64,000 nucleotides of DNA from Salvator merianae (Eukaryota; Chordata; Lepidosauria; Squamata; Teiidae), in the NCBI GenBank assembly GCA_003586115.2, contig QVOM02000042.1:33309541-33373540 (forward strand), read 5' to 3'. Below the pieces are notes generated by a model. That model did no database searches. It was not told the DNA's origin and was given only the letters and a program-made list of their open reading frames with translations. A program made the translations under genes and the position numbers. Positions 12,130-24,180 of the stretch are shown here, one piece after another (the first letter of the stretch is position 1; each line of letters starts with the position of its first letter).

Positions 12130-12280
12130 TTATACACTTAGGCTTGCCTCTAGATATCATAAGAACATTAGAGGAGCCTTGCTGGATGAGGTCACAGCCC
12201 AACTAGTACTGCATCCTGTTTCACACAGCAGCCCACCAATTGCTTCTGAGTATTCTAAAGAGAATAAAAAGGCAAAACCT
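12130..12280 (+). repeat. Old interspersed repeat (GCTGGATGAGG type)
   Basis: The segment beginning ATAAGAACATTAGAGGAGCC resembles a repeat widely seen in sauropsid genomes. It recurs here in the opposite orientation at 47138-47264. I do not assign a family name. Divergence between the copies suggests age. Confidence 0.55.
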
Positions 12281-12397
12281 TAACCTGTTCTTGACTCCCT
12301 GCACATGGGTTCTACAAGCATGTTATTTACCAATTCCACTATAGTTGGATATGCTGGAATAAATCATGAATCTTTAATTCCAATGTGTTTAATCAAA

Positions 12398-14410
12398 TTA
12401 ATCTATTTTATTTTCTTTACCATATCTTCCTTGGTAACATAATATCCTTTGCCAGGTTCCAGTTAGACAGTTAACCATACCATCTTTATCATTCATTAAT
12501 AATTTACATATTTTCTCAGTAATCCCTTTTCTGTTATCCAATCTAAATCTGATTATTTCATCAAAATTATAACCTGGAATCTTAATTAAATCCTTAATTT
12601 TGTTAGTGTCCAAAAAACCTTTAACTGCAACTGATTCCCCCCAAATACATAGTTTCTGATTTAGTAATGATAATTTTCAAACCAAATATTTTCCTATTTT
12701 TTTTCTATAATTTCCATAATGTATTGAATCATTAATTTTAGTAGTCTTGTAACTAGAATGGCGTCATCGACAAATAAATTTATCATCAATTCCTCAACTT
12801 TTATTTTATAGTCTTCCCATCTATTATCCTGTCTTATTTCATTTGCCAAAGGCTCTATGGCCAGAGCAAATAATACTGGAGATAGTGGATACCCCTCTTT
12901 AGTTTCCTGAGTAACTTTTAAATTTCTTCATTGCATTTCATTTATGATAATATTTGCTTCTATTTCTTGGTAAATAGTTTTTATAATTTTGCAGAACCTA
13001 TCACCTAACTGAAATTCTTGACATATATTAAATGTATTGATAATTAATTGTGTCAAAGGTTTTATTTACATCCAATTTTAAGATCCCTAATTTATTATGT
13101 TCCTTTTTAGCATTAAACGTAATATTAACAGCATTCCTAATTGGATCTCCTATACATCTATTTTTTATAATGTTTGGAACAACATTTTCTAATCTTTTAG
13201 CCAAAATTTTCATAAATATTTTATAATCCTGATTAGATAAATTTATTGGTCTATAAGAATCCAGCAGTGTAGGGTCCCTTTGTGGTTTCAGGATTGTAAT
13301 AATTCTTGATTTACCCCATGATTCAAGAATTATTTGAGTAATCTTTTTATTAAACACTCTATACATGTGGTGTACAAGCAAGTATTTATATACCTTATAA
13401 AAAAAATAGAAGAAAAACCATCTGGATCTGGAGTTTTACCCACTTTCAGTGTTTTGTTTTGTTTTGTTTTGTTAAAAATATTCATTATTTCTTTATCTGT
13501 TATGGGTTGACTCGAACTTTCCATTTGTTGTGAGTTATTTCTATAAAATTACGATATTCATTTGTTCTGCTTCATTATTTTATATAGCTTTTCATAAAAA
13601 CTAGTCACCACCTCAATTATTTTACCATCATCCACCACATATTCTCCCAGTTGGTTCTTTAATTCATTTTTTTCCATTTCTGCTTTGCCAAATATCTAAT
13701 TAACTGCTTGGTACTTTGACTATCTTCTGCCAGAAAGATAATCTGCCAGATTTTTGACATATAATTTTTTTTATTAAGAAAATGAGCATCCATGTCTTCC
13801 AGTTCTTTTTTCTTTTATTCCCCATTCTCTTCTTAATCTCAAGGAACTTTTCTTAATATATTCCTTTTGGAGCCTATCTATTTGTTGCATTAGCCAAACC
13901 CTTTGCACTTTCCTTTTCCTCTTAATTTCTATTTCCATACTTGCACAGTGCTCTCTAATTGTAGCTTTAAAAGCCTCCCATACCATATTAGAATTTACAG
14001 CCATATTAAGGTCATCTGCTATAAGGAGGCTAACTTCCATAAACTAGGATAACTGTTTCATCATATTTTGAAGAAAAAAACAAAACCAGTTTTTTATTAG
14101 GTGAATATACATAAACTAAAGTTACTTTTTCACCATTTAAGAAAAAGATCCTTCTTCATCTTTTCTATGGTCAAGCAGTTGAAATTTAACCTCATTGTGA
14201 ATTAAGATTGCAACCCCTCTAGATTTACTTGTACCTCTAGATTCTAACTCATAACCCCCACCTATCATGTGGTATCAGTTTCATTTTATCTTGTTTTTTA
14301 TGAGTTTCTTGAAAAAATGCAATTCTAATATCTCCTCTCAAAATAATTTCAATAATCTATTATAATGTATTGCAGTTACCAGGTCATTTAAATTTATAGA
14401 TAACAACTTC
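12398..14410 (-). pseudogene. L1 ORF2 remnant (endonuclease-reverse transcriptase)
   Basis: ORF2 nicks target DNA and reverse-transcribes L1 RNA. Minus-strand pieces, in order: an endonuclease segment with SRGVAILIHNEV (about 14240-14050); a linker (14040-13774); the PITDKE...KTPDPDGFSS motif that opens the RT domain (13524-13330); the RT segment with SYRPINLSNQDYKIF, IGDPIRNA and LDVNKTFDTIN (13381-13028); and the FVDD catalytic box (12774-12763). A post-RT segment with KGITEKICKLLMND ends the copy (12613-12398). A (TGTTT)n expansion sits at 13443-13471. The expected sequence between FVDD and the post-RT segment is deleted, and there is no C-terminal cysteine-rich end. Confidence 0.75.
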
Positions 14411-14690
14411 ATTCATAACAATTTAAATCCGTAATATACTTGCAATTATCTCCATCCTTTATCATACTTTTACTTTGAATCTGCTCTGCTGTCCCCTCCC
14501 CCCGACTGTATGAGACCTCCTTCCCCTTACTCAGAAGAAGAAGAATGAATAAAATCAGTTCATCTCTAATCCTAGAAAAAAAATACCCTTAGATTGCGCT
14601 GTCCTCTTCCCCTTCCCCAATTATAATTTCCTATCCATAAAATACTTTTTACAGAATTACATGCAGCTGATCAATTTTATATTATATTTA

Positions 14691-15650
14691 TTTAACCTCC
14701 CAAGACTGCAATACTTTCTTAATTTCTCTTGGATCCGTAGGTGCCTTCTGCAAATTCAACTTTCTTTTCCTCTTACTGGTGTCCATCAGACCATGTGTTT
14801 CCTCAGTATCTTGATCCTCTCCTGCACTGCATTCATCCATTTCATCCACTTCCACTTCAGACTCCTCCTCCTCAATTTGATCCAATGCCTCAATTCCCAC
14901 GTTTTTAACATTCTCTTGCTCTGAAAAGTTTTCCATTATGAAAAACTAAAATGGCCATTGGAAGTAAAGTCCCAAGTCTGTTATTTTTTTTCCCCAAAGG
15001 GGCAGAGCTTAGCACGTTGATTTAACACCTCAGGAGCCAAGTCCACAAATATCTTTATTTTATTACCATTAAACTCTAAATTTGGTTCAGCTCTGAGTTT
15101 TCTGTATATTTCATCCCTTTTTTTCTCTCTTGTGACCACCACTAATAATATCACTTGGGTGTGTAGATTTTCCTGGTCTCAGAACTAGGCTTCTGTGTGC
15201 TCTTTCTATATCATCAGGACCTATCTCTATATCCATTGCAGATAGCCAATTAGATAAGATTAGCTGTAAATCTTTCAGTAATACCTCTTCCAGTAACCCA
15301 AATTCTTCCTGCGCTGACAGTTAGAGATATCAGCTAGTTTCTCTGTTAAGATTTCAGTAACTTTTTTTTATCATTTTATTTCTTTATCTTGTTTTACTGA
15401 CATATCATATGCAGCTGAGGCAGTTTGTTTGTTTTCCTACAGTTCTTTAGAGATTTGGAATACACTCTCTCCCAACTTTTCTATCATTTCCAATCTCCCC
15501 TCCATTTTCTTAAAAGCCTCTATAAGAAAATCCATTTTCTCACTGAAGTTAGCATTGTCTTTTGGGGGTGAGACTAGAAGTTTTGTCCCAGATACCATAA
15601 TAATAATTTCCCATCATGTTCTTCACTTTAGGTAGAATAAGAATCCAATA
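14691..15650 (-). pseudogene. L1 ORF1 remnant (RNA-binding protein)
   Basis: L1 ORF1 encodes the RNA-binding, trimer-forming chaperone of the L1 particle. The recognisable part is a segment near 15060-15000 reading KIFVDLAPEVLNQRAKLCPF on the minus strand, typical of the folded RNA-binding region of squamate L1 ORF1. It is followed, with a stop between, by an 82-residue acidic tail (14936-14688) rich in E and D with a KRKRK basic patch. The upstream coiled-coil part (15650-15100) is broken by frameshifts. The start is approximate. The end of the acidic tail marks the ORF1 stop. Confidence 0.55.
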
Positions 15651-15760
15651 TAATCCTCTATTCAAAAGTCCAAAGAACAACAAGAGATTTGCCCATCCAG
15701 AAGTAGATGAATTTACATCAATTTTGGGATTTTTTTTCCCAATGGATTGCAATCTCTATT

Positions 15761-16395
15761 ATATTTCTATAAGTTTAATTCATCTGATTGGGGAATTCAT
15801 AGGACATGTCTGCTCTACTCACCTGCACATACATACCTCCAGCCAATGCAGCTTAATGGCTCAGTGTTTCATTCACATGCTCAATAGTGAAAAAATAGCA
15901 AAAGGGGGGGGCTTAAAAGCCTCTTGGGGTGATGGCATGGGGCAGCTAGTGTTCTTATCTAACCTCTAATATACTTTCAAAGTGCATTTTCTGGACCTTA
16001 ATGAGTGTTAGAGACAAGATGGTCACATTAGCACGAAGCAGCAACCACCTCTAAGCCATCTCTGGGCCTTCTTTAAAGAGCTTTAAAAATACTATGCGTG
16101 AACACAACCAGAGTCATGACCAGTTTGCATGTTTCTGTTTGGCTGTTTGCTGCCAGAGTTAAATTGACCTTTTCTTGTAAATACTATTTACAATGTCAGG
16201 AGACTTCCTTTCCACTATAATCCTAAATTTTAGTTAGATATTACTTAAATATTAAGTAAAAGATGTATAAGTTAGCTCAACATTTTAAATTTTGCAAAAA
16301 ATATCATTCTGGAAAAGAGAAAAGAATGGAACATAAGGCAAACATATTAGGTACTGTAATATAGTACAAGACAGTACAGAAAGAAAATGAAACAG
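15761..16395. other. Non-coding DNA
   Basis: No gene or repeat assigned. The first part may still be L1 5' untranslated sequence. Confidence 0.4.
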
Positions 16396-16976
16396 GCCAT
16401 TTTCGCACTTAGCGAGAAGAACGTTCTTGTTCTCTCACTAGTCAAGTGCGTCTGCACTCACTAATGGCCCCAGCAGTCCTGAATTGCACTGAGGTGCACC
16501 TGATACTCACCTGAGGCTGGGGAAGGCTGGAAAAGTAATTTGCTGTCCTGATTCTGTCCTGTATGGTCAAGCGCAGGTGGGAGGGAGGTGTGTTTGCATT
16601 GCTTCCTGGTTCAAAATGACGGCAGGGAGGGGCTGGCAGGGCTGCGCAGGTGCTGTCCACCACTTTGCAACTTGGTTTGCCCTTTCTGCTTTGCATCCCA
16701 GCTGTCATTTCAAAGACAGCTCTGAAAGGAGCTGCTCTAACTTTGAAGTAGTAGCTCTATGTTTCAGATTACTAGTTCTGTGTTCGCATTCATGCCTCTA
16801 TGATGAGTGACCTCTCTTCCTGCCTAGTGGATTCCCATTCACACTGCTCCCTCTGCTGGTCAGCTTGGAGTCATTTCCATTGCCAGCAAGTGTGTATAGT
16901 ACTCAATGGACTCCATCTTCACCGGCTTGAAGCCTGCTATTTAAACCATTCTGCTATGGTAAGTGTGAAAATGCCC
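16396..16976 (+). mobile_element. 581-bp MITE, long member of the GGCC..GCACTT family
   Basis: The left end GGCCATTTTCGCACTTAGC mirrors the right end GTAAGTGTGAAAATGCCC. It is closely similar over its whole length to 60714-61275, which lies in the opposite orientation. A subterminal palindromic stretch (AAGAACGTTCTTG) follows the left terminus. Flanking triplets (ACA, AGA) do not match exactly. Open frames inside (for example 16442-16708 minus) are not genes. Confidence 0.75.
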
Positions 16977-17062
16977 AGAGATTCACAGTCAGTAGTATGA
17001 AATGTAAGCTTATGAGGAAAGATAGAAAGTAATTATGTTCTGCCTGAACAGATGAAAACTAG

Positions 17063-17275
17063 GGGCCTGTTTGCACTCACCTTGTAGTAAGCAAATGGCT
17101 GCTCACTGGATAAGGGTGTCCACATGCTGCTCCCATGTCCTAGAACACCCCCAGCCACCCCCAGTGCCAACTAGCTGTGCACAACTAGAACATTCTTGTC
17201 CATATTATAACAGGCCATGCTCTGGGGAAAGTGTTTCCTTTGGGGAAATTAGCCACCCCAGGCACTAAACTGTGA
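17063..17275. mobile_element. Left-end fragment of a GGGC..GCACT MITE
   Basis: GGGCCTGTTTGCACTCACC at 17063 matches the family terminus. No mirrored right end was found, so the extent is approximate. Confidence 0.35.
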
Positions 17276-18635
17276 AAGGATCAATAAGGCAGATTTTAAT
17301 AACATTAAAAACTGGCACAAAAAGCCCAAATAAAGAGGAGGTAATCTTTGAAAAAAATGGTGCATTTTTATTAAAACCCAGCAAAAAGAAATCCAAAGAA
17401 ATAGCAGTCATCAATGTAATTTTTTAGAATTAGCTAGTTTTATAGGTAGCATAGGTAGTTAGGCATTTGAAAAAGGAAAAGAAAAACTAGTTAGTGTGTG
17501 TGTGAGGGAGGAAGGGAGGGGGGAAGGGGGGAAGAGAGAGAGAGTCTGGAAGAAGCTAGCAATGGAGACCGGAAAGGTTCCTAGCACTAAAGGGTAAGCC
17601 TCTCCCATCTGTAGTCTTCTCCAGGTGAACCTTCACTATGCAGAACAGGAAAATTTTGGGGAAAAGATGCATAGGTCTCCTGCAGGCAAATGGTTTAAGA
17701 AGCCAGAAAGTGGGAAGTGGAAGATGCTCCACGGCCCTCACTCCTTTAAGCAAAAAACAGCTATTTTGCCAAGGGGCATGGAGAGAGATATGGAAATTCC
17801 TCTTCAAGTGAAATCAGTTCACAAGGAAACAAAAAAGGAAACTGCAAGCAAGCAGTAGCATCAAGCAGTCTTCTTAGAAAAATTAGTTTTTCCTCTCCAT
17901 TTCAGGAGGGAGGTAAAAGCAGCTCTCAGCAGGGAAAATGGGGATGAGATAGATGATCATTCTTCATTCTTCCTCTTTTCCTAGTTTATTAGGCAAACAA
18001 AAAAACTACACAGGTTGATGAGCTTAAGTTCTGCTGCTTGCATTCTTAATAAGAAGTTCTCAAGATGTAGGCTTGAACAATAGGACTAGTTTTGATGGCC
18101 AGATACTTGCCTAAATCCTTTGTTAAACATTAATGTGTAATTTCCTGAACTGGAACTAGCTCAGGTTTTAGCTCCTTCAAGAGATAAAGGAAAAATGTTG
18201 ATATTTTTGCAGACAGGCTGCCCTTTTTAAATATGGATGCAAGCAGAGAAAATTTGGTCTCTACGGGGTCCAGGATTCTGGTCAATTTCCCTGTATTTGA
18301 AGCCTTTCTGACTTATATTTCATGGAATCCATGTCCATTTGTATATAAGAGTCTCTGTGCTCCTGCTACTGTATGGCAGGGCTAAGTGTGTCTGTGCTAC
18401 AATATGGGCAATAAAGGTGATTTGTAAGGATTCATAGCAACTCTTTTTTCCAGATCAGGTTCTTAACATGAAGAAGAACTTCCTTCCTTGTTCATGCATT
18501 TATGTTCCCTGAATTATCCAGCATATCAAAGGGAAATTGTCCTTTATGCAGACCCTAAATTCTGAGCAACATAGTACACATGCTAAACAGTGTAATGCAA
18601 TAATAATAGTACTAGTAGCCATGATGATGATATTG
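17276..18635. other. Non-coding DNA
   Basis: It has a GT/purine-rich tract at 17490-17545 and otherwise unique sequence. No exon recognised. Confidence 0.5.
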
Positions 18636-18639
18636 ATAA

Positions 18640-19595
18640 ATAGATGAGCAATTACAGACCCAATAACCTGCTTCCCAACAGTGTTTAAGCTTCTGACAGG
18701 AACAATATCAAATACTATACAAGATCACTTAGATAAAAATAATCTGATACCAAGAGAACAGAAGGGAAAAGAGTGGAAAACAGCTTCTAATAGATTAAAT
18801 GATTCTAGGCAATTGTAAACAAAGGGAAACCAACTTATATCTTGTTTGGATCAATTACAAAAAGGCCTTTGACTTGATACTACTTAGCTATATCTTAAAA
18901 TGTTTAGAGATGACAGGAGTTAGTGGCAAAATGTTTATTGAGAAAGCAATGAAAGTATGGAGTATTGAGCCAATAATGAATGGTGAGAAGATTGACCCGG
19001 TCAGCATCCAAAAACATACTTTTCAGGGTGACTTACTGACACCATTATGATTTATTATATCTCAGATACCACTGTTAGTGATATTGAAAAATACAGACTA
19101 AGGATATCAGTCTTCCAAGACATTATCAAAGCTCTCAGTCCTCTTTATATGTATAATTTGAAAGTGTGTGGAAAGTCAGCAAGTGAAGTGCAGTTGCTGA
19201 AAAACAAGAGTCCAAATGTATAGTAATGATAGTGGTGCAATTCCAAAAGAAATGGAGCAACTTCTTAACACCTTGAGCATCGATACAGTCACTATTCATC
19301 AGCTACAAAAGGCAACTACTGGGAACAGTACCCATTTCACACTGATACACCTGAAGATGGTGATTAACAACAACAACAAACAAACAAACAACAATGATGA
19401 AGATGATGTTGGCAAAATCTCCATTGGTTAACTGCAAACGACCACACTGTTCAGATCTGCACACATCTTACACCATTACATTATGTCATCCTAAATTCTT
19501 GGGAAGAATTTGAAGTGAAATGCAGGCCAACATCAGCTAAAGAACTGGCAGCTGTGATATCACATTGTGACAATAATAATAGCAAAAATATTTAG
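18640..19595 (+). mobile_element. R4/Dong-type LINE fragment
   Basis: Plus-strand translation shows a reverse-transcriptase segment with NYRPIT near 18653, NLIPREQKG near 18748, then the segment 18799-19050 with VWINYKKAFDLI and HTFQGDLLTPL. This matches the RT of R4/Dong-type LINEs (restriction-like-endonuclease LINEs seen in lizards). A further piece, IPKEMEQLLNTLSIDTVTIHQLQKAT (19235-19312; 26 residues in three blocks), matches their C-terminal region. The end is a short A/T-rich AAT-type tail near 19575-19595. It is 5'-truncated with internal stops, so inactive. Confidence 0.65.
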
Positions 19596-19599
19596 TGCA

Positions 19600-20785
19600 A
19601 TATCTCAAAATGGAACACTTTGGCTCTAGTGCTGACAGTCTTCTGAAGAATGACTTTGTCTCTTTCCTCACTTTTTTCTTTCCCCTCTATTTTCTTCATG
19701 ACCAGCTTTTGAAATCATGATATGGCATTAGCCTAGAGGGTAGAGCAAACCTGCAAAGGTTGAATGCAAATCAAATTGAATACTATACTTGCATGCATAT
19801 ATCTGATTTATGATTATCAGCAGAATACATAAAATAAAACTTTGTGGCACTCCCTAGGGAGAAATCAAATATTGCCCTCTTTAAATCCTGCTTGAAAGGA
19901 AACAAATTTTAAATACTTTAGAACACTTTTAAACAAACTATTGCAAAATGTATGAAAGTCTTACATATTAAGTTATGGCACTGCTATTCATATTACTGCA
20001 GTTCAGGGGCTCAGAGACTTCCCATTAACATCCTGTATTCAGGGCTTTATGCTTCTGCTATAAAAATGTACATTGAATTGAAAAACGAAACAAGCAGGTC
20101 TATCTTGACAACATTTCATTTCAAAAAATAAATTCAGAACTGTCCATCAAGCAGCTAATGTTAAATCTAGGGTAAAGAAAGAGAAAAAAACAACAAGAAT
20201 AACTACTGAGCGTTCATAAATCTTCCAAACACAACTTTGCATAAATCAGTTCCTCTTTGGGGAAGACTAAATTTTGCAGGCTGACAGCTGCATGAAAATT
20301 AACTTCCATGAACTTCAAACTAATCTCTCAAATCAGCTCACTTCAGTACTGAAATTCTCCCCTCATTCATAGACCATGCCTTTGTTCTGGGCTGGATTTT
20401 AATGGCTTGGTTGGTATATGTGGCAGATTTCTTTCAGTTCATCTTAACACAGGTGTTTTATCGTGGTTTTCCTTGACATTTTATTCTTTCTATAGAATGC
20501 AAATCAAAATAAACAAGAATGTTTACACAAGTCTCTACATATGAAAAATTCTGTTCTGTTAGACAAATATGAAAAACACCTAGCAGACTATTACAAAAAG
20601 AAGAGTCCACACCAGCTAATTTGAAATCAGAGAAGCTTCTGATACTGGGGATCTTTAAAATCGTAGATATTTCTACAGTACTCTAAAAATGTATTTGCCT
20701 CATTCCTGATTTCTTCTTTATTTTGCTTATTTGTCACACTGAATTGTTTTAGATCTTCAAACAAAATTTAATACCGGACAAAGTT
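19600..20785. other. Unique AT-rich non-coding DNA
   Basis: No coding similarity or repeat seen. Confidence 0.5.
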
Positions 20786-20789
20786 TTCC

Positions 20790-21125
20790 TCCAGATGGCG
20801 AAAGGAAAATGCAGGATCTTGTTTAGATCACACAGTTGCCTCTTGCTGTCCCTGCCGGATGGGGCAAGCCTGGGTACTTCCCTTGACTGGCACTTGCTCC
20901 CATGATGCAGTGGGAGTTTTCTCCAAGGAAAGACCTGGGAGCAAGCACCAGGTAAGCAATATCATTGTGCGGGAAAACAGTTAGGTGTTTTTTCCCCCTC
21001 AATAGTGATATTCCAGGATTTCACCCCTATATCCTGGGACTATATTGGGATTGCCACAGATATGTCTGGCAATACCAATATAGTTCCAGGATAATCCCAG
21101 GTTTTAGATTTGACTGGATGCGGCC
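20790..21125. mobile_element. Hairpin MITE of the GGCTGCATCCAGA family
   Basis: The right end GACTGGATGCGGCC is the complement of the family terminus. Inside, CCTGGGACTATATTGG (21034) is mirrored by CCAATATAGTTCCAGG (21076), making a strong hairpin. The left end is uncertain. Related copies: 25460-25868, 41192-41333, 55491-55664 and the pair flanking the L2 at 57010-60592. Confidence 0.6.
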
Positions 21126-21149
21126 AAAGACAACCTGGGTAAACACAAA

Positions 21150-22205
21150 ATGCTCATTTCATTTATTGAAGGAAAAAAAAGTTATTCAATGTCTATATTA
21201 CCCATGTAAAAGACTTAATACCTGGTTGTGCCACCTTTAGCAGCAAAAACTGCAAGCAAGCACTACAGTCTTTCACATCACTGTAGAGGAGTTTTGGCCC
21301 ACTCTTCTTTTTGGAATTGCTTTAATTCAGTATCATTGGAGCACTTTTGAGCATGAACTACCTGCTTAAGGTCATGCCACAACGTATCAGTGGGGTTCAA
21401 GCCAGGACGTTGACTAGGCCACTCCAAAACCTTAATTTTGTTTCCTTTGCACCATTAGAGGTGGACTTGCTCTTGTGCTTCAGACTGTTGTCATCTTGCA
21501 TAACCCAATTGTGCTTGAGCTTTAGATCATGGACTAGTAACCAGGCATGTACCTTCAGAATTTTCTGGTAGAGAGCAGAATGCATGGTTCCATCCATTAT
21601 GGCAAGTCACCCGAGCCCTGAAGCAGCAAAGCATCCCCACACCATCACATTACCATCACCATGTTTAACAGTTGGTATGATGTTCTTATTTTGGGATGCT
21701 GTGTTAACTTTCAATGAGACCCAAGTCTTCCAAAAAGTTCCACCTTTGACTCATCAGTCCAAAGATCATTATCCCAAAAGGCTTGTGGGTCATCAAGGTG
21801 CATATTCTGGCAAATGTGAGACAAGCCTTTATGTTCCTTAGCCTTACAATTCTCCTATGGATACTGTTTTTCCCCAGTGTCTTTCTAATGGTTGATTCAT
21901 GAACATTGACTTTATCTGAGGTGAACAAGGCCTGGAGTTTCTCAGAGATTCATCTGGGTTTCTTTTTGACTTTTTGGATGAGTTACCAATACATTCTTGG
22001 AGAGATTTTCGTAAGCCAGCCACTTCTGGGAAGAGTCACCACTTTTCCATGTTTTCTCAGTTTGGAGATAATGGTTCTCACTGTGATTCAGTGGAGTCTC
22101 AGAGGATTAGAAATGGCTTGTAACCCTTTCCAGATTGATATATTTCAATAATTTTCTTTCTCATCTCTTCTGGAATTTCACTGGATTGTAGCAAAGTAGG
22201 CTGCT
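21150..22205 (-). mobile_element. Tc1-like transposon fossil
   Basis: On the minus strand two segments match Tc1-type DDE transposase. 21928-21704 carries the helix-turn-helix-to-catalytic linker region (STIRKTLGKNSIHRR, KACLTFA) followed by a degraded first-aspartate region (FGLMSQRWNFLEDLG). 21597-21397 carries MDGTMHSALYQKIL and WVMQDDNSLKHKSKST, the second catalytic-aspartate region. Reading frames shift between segments and stops occur, so the enzyme is dead. Terminal inverted repeats were not resolved, so the ends are approximate. Confidence 0.75.
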
Positions 22206-22245
22206 TGTTGTCACCTTTTATTCCACTTTCATTGTGTGATCAGAG

Positions 22246-22345
22246 TGAAGGACGACATCAGCAAAGTGACTAGCCATTTTCTTTCCATATCATCTAACCC
22301 AAAGGTAGATTTTCTGAGCTAGATAATGCAAACAGAGAAGCAGAG
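22246..22345. mobile_element. Fragment of the 10664-10873 MITE family
   Basis: The block ATCAGCAAAGTGAC and the palindromic TATCATCTAACCC...GAGCTAGATAATG match 10725-10810. The terminal arms are missing. Confidence 0.5.
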
Positions 22346-23289
22346 CTTTATTTTGAAGAAAAGAAAAAAAAAAAAAGATGCAGATTTATTCAATCTAATA
22401 ATTCAGTCTAAGCTGCTGGATACAGCTATCATTCTGACACTGTTTCAATTGATACTGCCCCACATGGAGTCCAAGGAACAAGTATATTACAGGAGAAATT
22501 GATTTGCAGTCCTAAACAGAAGTGATGTGATTGCTTCCAAACCTGCCATTGCAATTTCAAGATAACCCCAAAGTCCCCAAACAATTTACCAGCTAAGCAT
22601 CTATTGGTCAGTCTGCAGAAGCACTCTATGGGCTCGCAAGAAACAAACCAAAAAGTCTGGCACTATTGGCCAACAAAATGATTGGTCTGGTATAGGAAAT
22701 GAACAGACTTCATGAGCAAGTCATATTTTATCAGATTTGTTCGCTTTGATCAAGCAAACCCCTTTGAAAGATATAATGCAGCAATTAGTAAGACTTCACT
22801 GGGACACACTATCTGTTCGGTGTCTGCAGAATGGTTAGTTTGCAGGAATTCAACAGTTTGCAGACCAGGGTTCTGCATCTGCTCCTCCACCTGCTATTGT
22901 CATTCAGAAACAAAGTAGTTGAGAAGTTCCACTTTACTTTGCCAACTAAGCATGCCATTTCATAGCCTACAAAGGTACTTCATGTTACCCTAAAAAAAGG
23001 AGCCGAGGACTCTAGAACACCTTGGCAAATACCTACTCCATTAATCAGCCTTTTCTTACCAGGCACCATCCTGAAGGGACTAAGCTACACATTTGTGGTG
23101 GCATGAGACAGCCCACAACAAGCATACCACCCTAACAATGTGACAAATGCCATCAGAGATGCCCTTAAGTGAAGGGCACAGTTTCACACTCTCTGGAAAA
23201 GCACTTGATCACTTTGTGATCAGACATCTTTGTGCTCTGAAATGGAGCCACAGAAATGCCCTTTGATATGGTGATTGAGGTGCCTCAAG
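22346..23289. other. Non-coding DNA
   Basis: No gene seen. A 13-base A run lies near 22364. Confidence 0.45.
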
Positions 23290-24180
23290 CCCTTTCTCCC
23301 ATCATGTGGTTTCAGCAGTGACTAGGAGTGCCTATCTCCAGCTCAGTTTAATTAGACAGCTTATACCCTTCCTGGGAAAAGATCCTCTGGCCACAGTGAT
23401 ATATGCTCTTGTAATTTCCAGGTTGGATTATTGCAATGGGCTCTACAATGGGTTGCCCTTGAAGATGGTTTGGAAGCTGGAACTCCTTGCAAAATGCTGC
23501 AGCCAGATTGCTTACCAGTGTATCCTGTCCAGCTCACATTACCCTAGTGCTCAGAGACAACAAGCGTTTTTGCACTTTCCACATTAGAACAAGATAATTA
23601 TCCTGTTCTAATGTGGAATTGACCATGCAGGGCAGACACTGTCTGCACTACATAGCCAAAAACCAGAGCTGAAGCCAGCTACTGGCATTCACAGCATGGG
23701 CCCATTCACACATGCATGATCAGCTGATCAAACATGCACAAACGGGTTCTGGCACCAGTCTGGAGTGCTTCAGCTGCAGGTAAGTGCGAATGCAACCTAC
23801 CAGGAGGTGACTGTCACCTCCTGGTAGGGTTGTAGAGCACTAATCCAGCAGTATCCACAATCGGTAGTGGATGAAGCCCACTCTCAGCTGCTCAGGCCTC
23901 CACCAAGTGCAGAAGAACTTGACTAGAAAGCATTCTTGATGCTTCTGATTGCAAGTGCAAATCAGCCCAAACATTTGCTTCTGAGCCCCATTCAAAGTGT
24001 TGACTCTGACTTTCAAGACCCTGAATGACTTGGGACCCAGACACTTCAAGGAGCACCTCCTCCTGTATAGTGTTACCTGTCACTTAAGATCTTCAGAGAA
24101 GATCCTCCCAACAATCCCATCCCTTTCAGAAGTCAATGTTGTTACAGCTAGAGAGTTTCTGTTGCTTGAATCAGTGTGTT
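23290..24180 (+). mobile_element. L2/CR1-type LINE 3' fragment split by a MITE
   Basis: 23306-23560 translates to VTRSAYLQLSLIRQL...VISRLDYCNGLYNGLPLK, the conserved region C-terminal to the RT of L2/CR1-type LINEs. After a MITE (about 23561-23966) the protein resumes at 23990 as LTLTFKTLNDLGPRHFKEHLL. It is the same protein region as in the fuller copy at 59765-60235. It is 5'-truncated and inactive. Confidence 0.7.
23561..23966. mobile_element. MITE (GCACTT family) inside the L2 fragment
   Basis: The left side TTTTTGCACTTTCC and right side AAGTGCAAATCAGCCC are the family termini. Next to the left end is a 38-bp palindrome (23579-23616) with one mismatched pair. The interior carries the GCAGACACTGTCTGCA block shared with 32887-33563. 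Confidence 0.65.

Larger units (their letters stand above)
12370..15760 (-). mobile_element. L1 LINE with decayed ORF1 and ORF2
   Basis: On the minus strand this reads as 5' region, ORF1, spacer, then ORF2 with endonuclease and reverse transcriptase, the standard L1 order. An internal deletion follows the reverse transcriptase, because the catalytic FVDD box (about 12774-12763) lies only some 150 bp from sequence typical of the region well downstream of it. The C-terminal part is missing. Many frameshifts and stops show a dead copy. It is not the other half of 6236-7980: both contain the same post-RT segment (KG...KI.KL). Confidence 0.8.

Noticed and set aside
6236..15760. The two L1 pieces as halves of one element split by 4.4 kb
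   Set aside because: Both contain the same post-RT segment, so they overlap in the ORF2 protein and must be separate copies.
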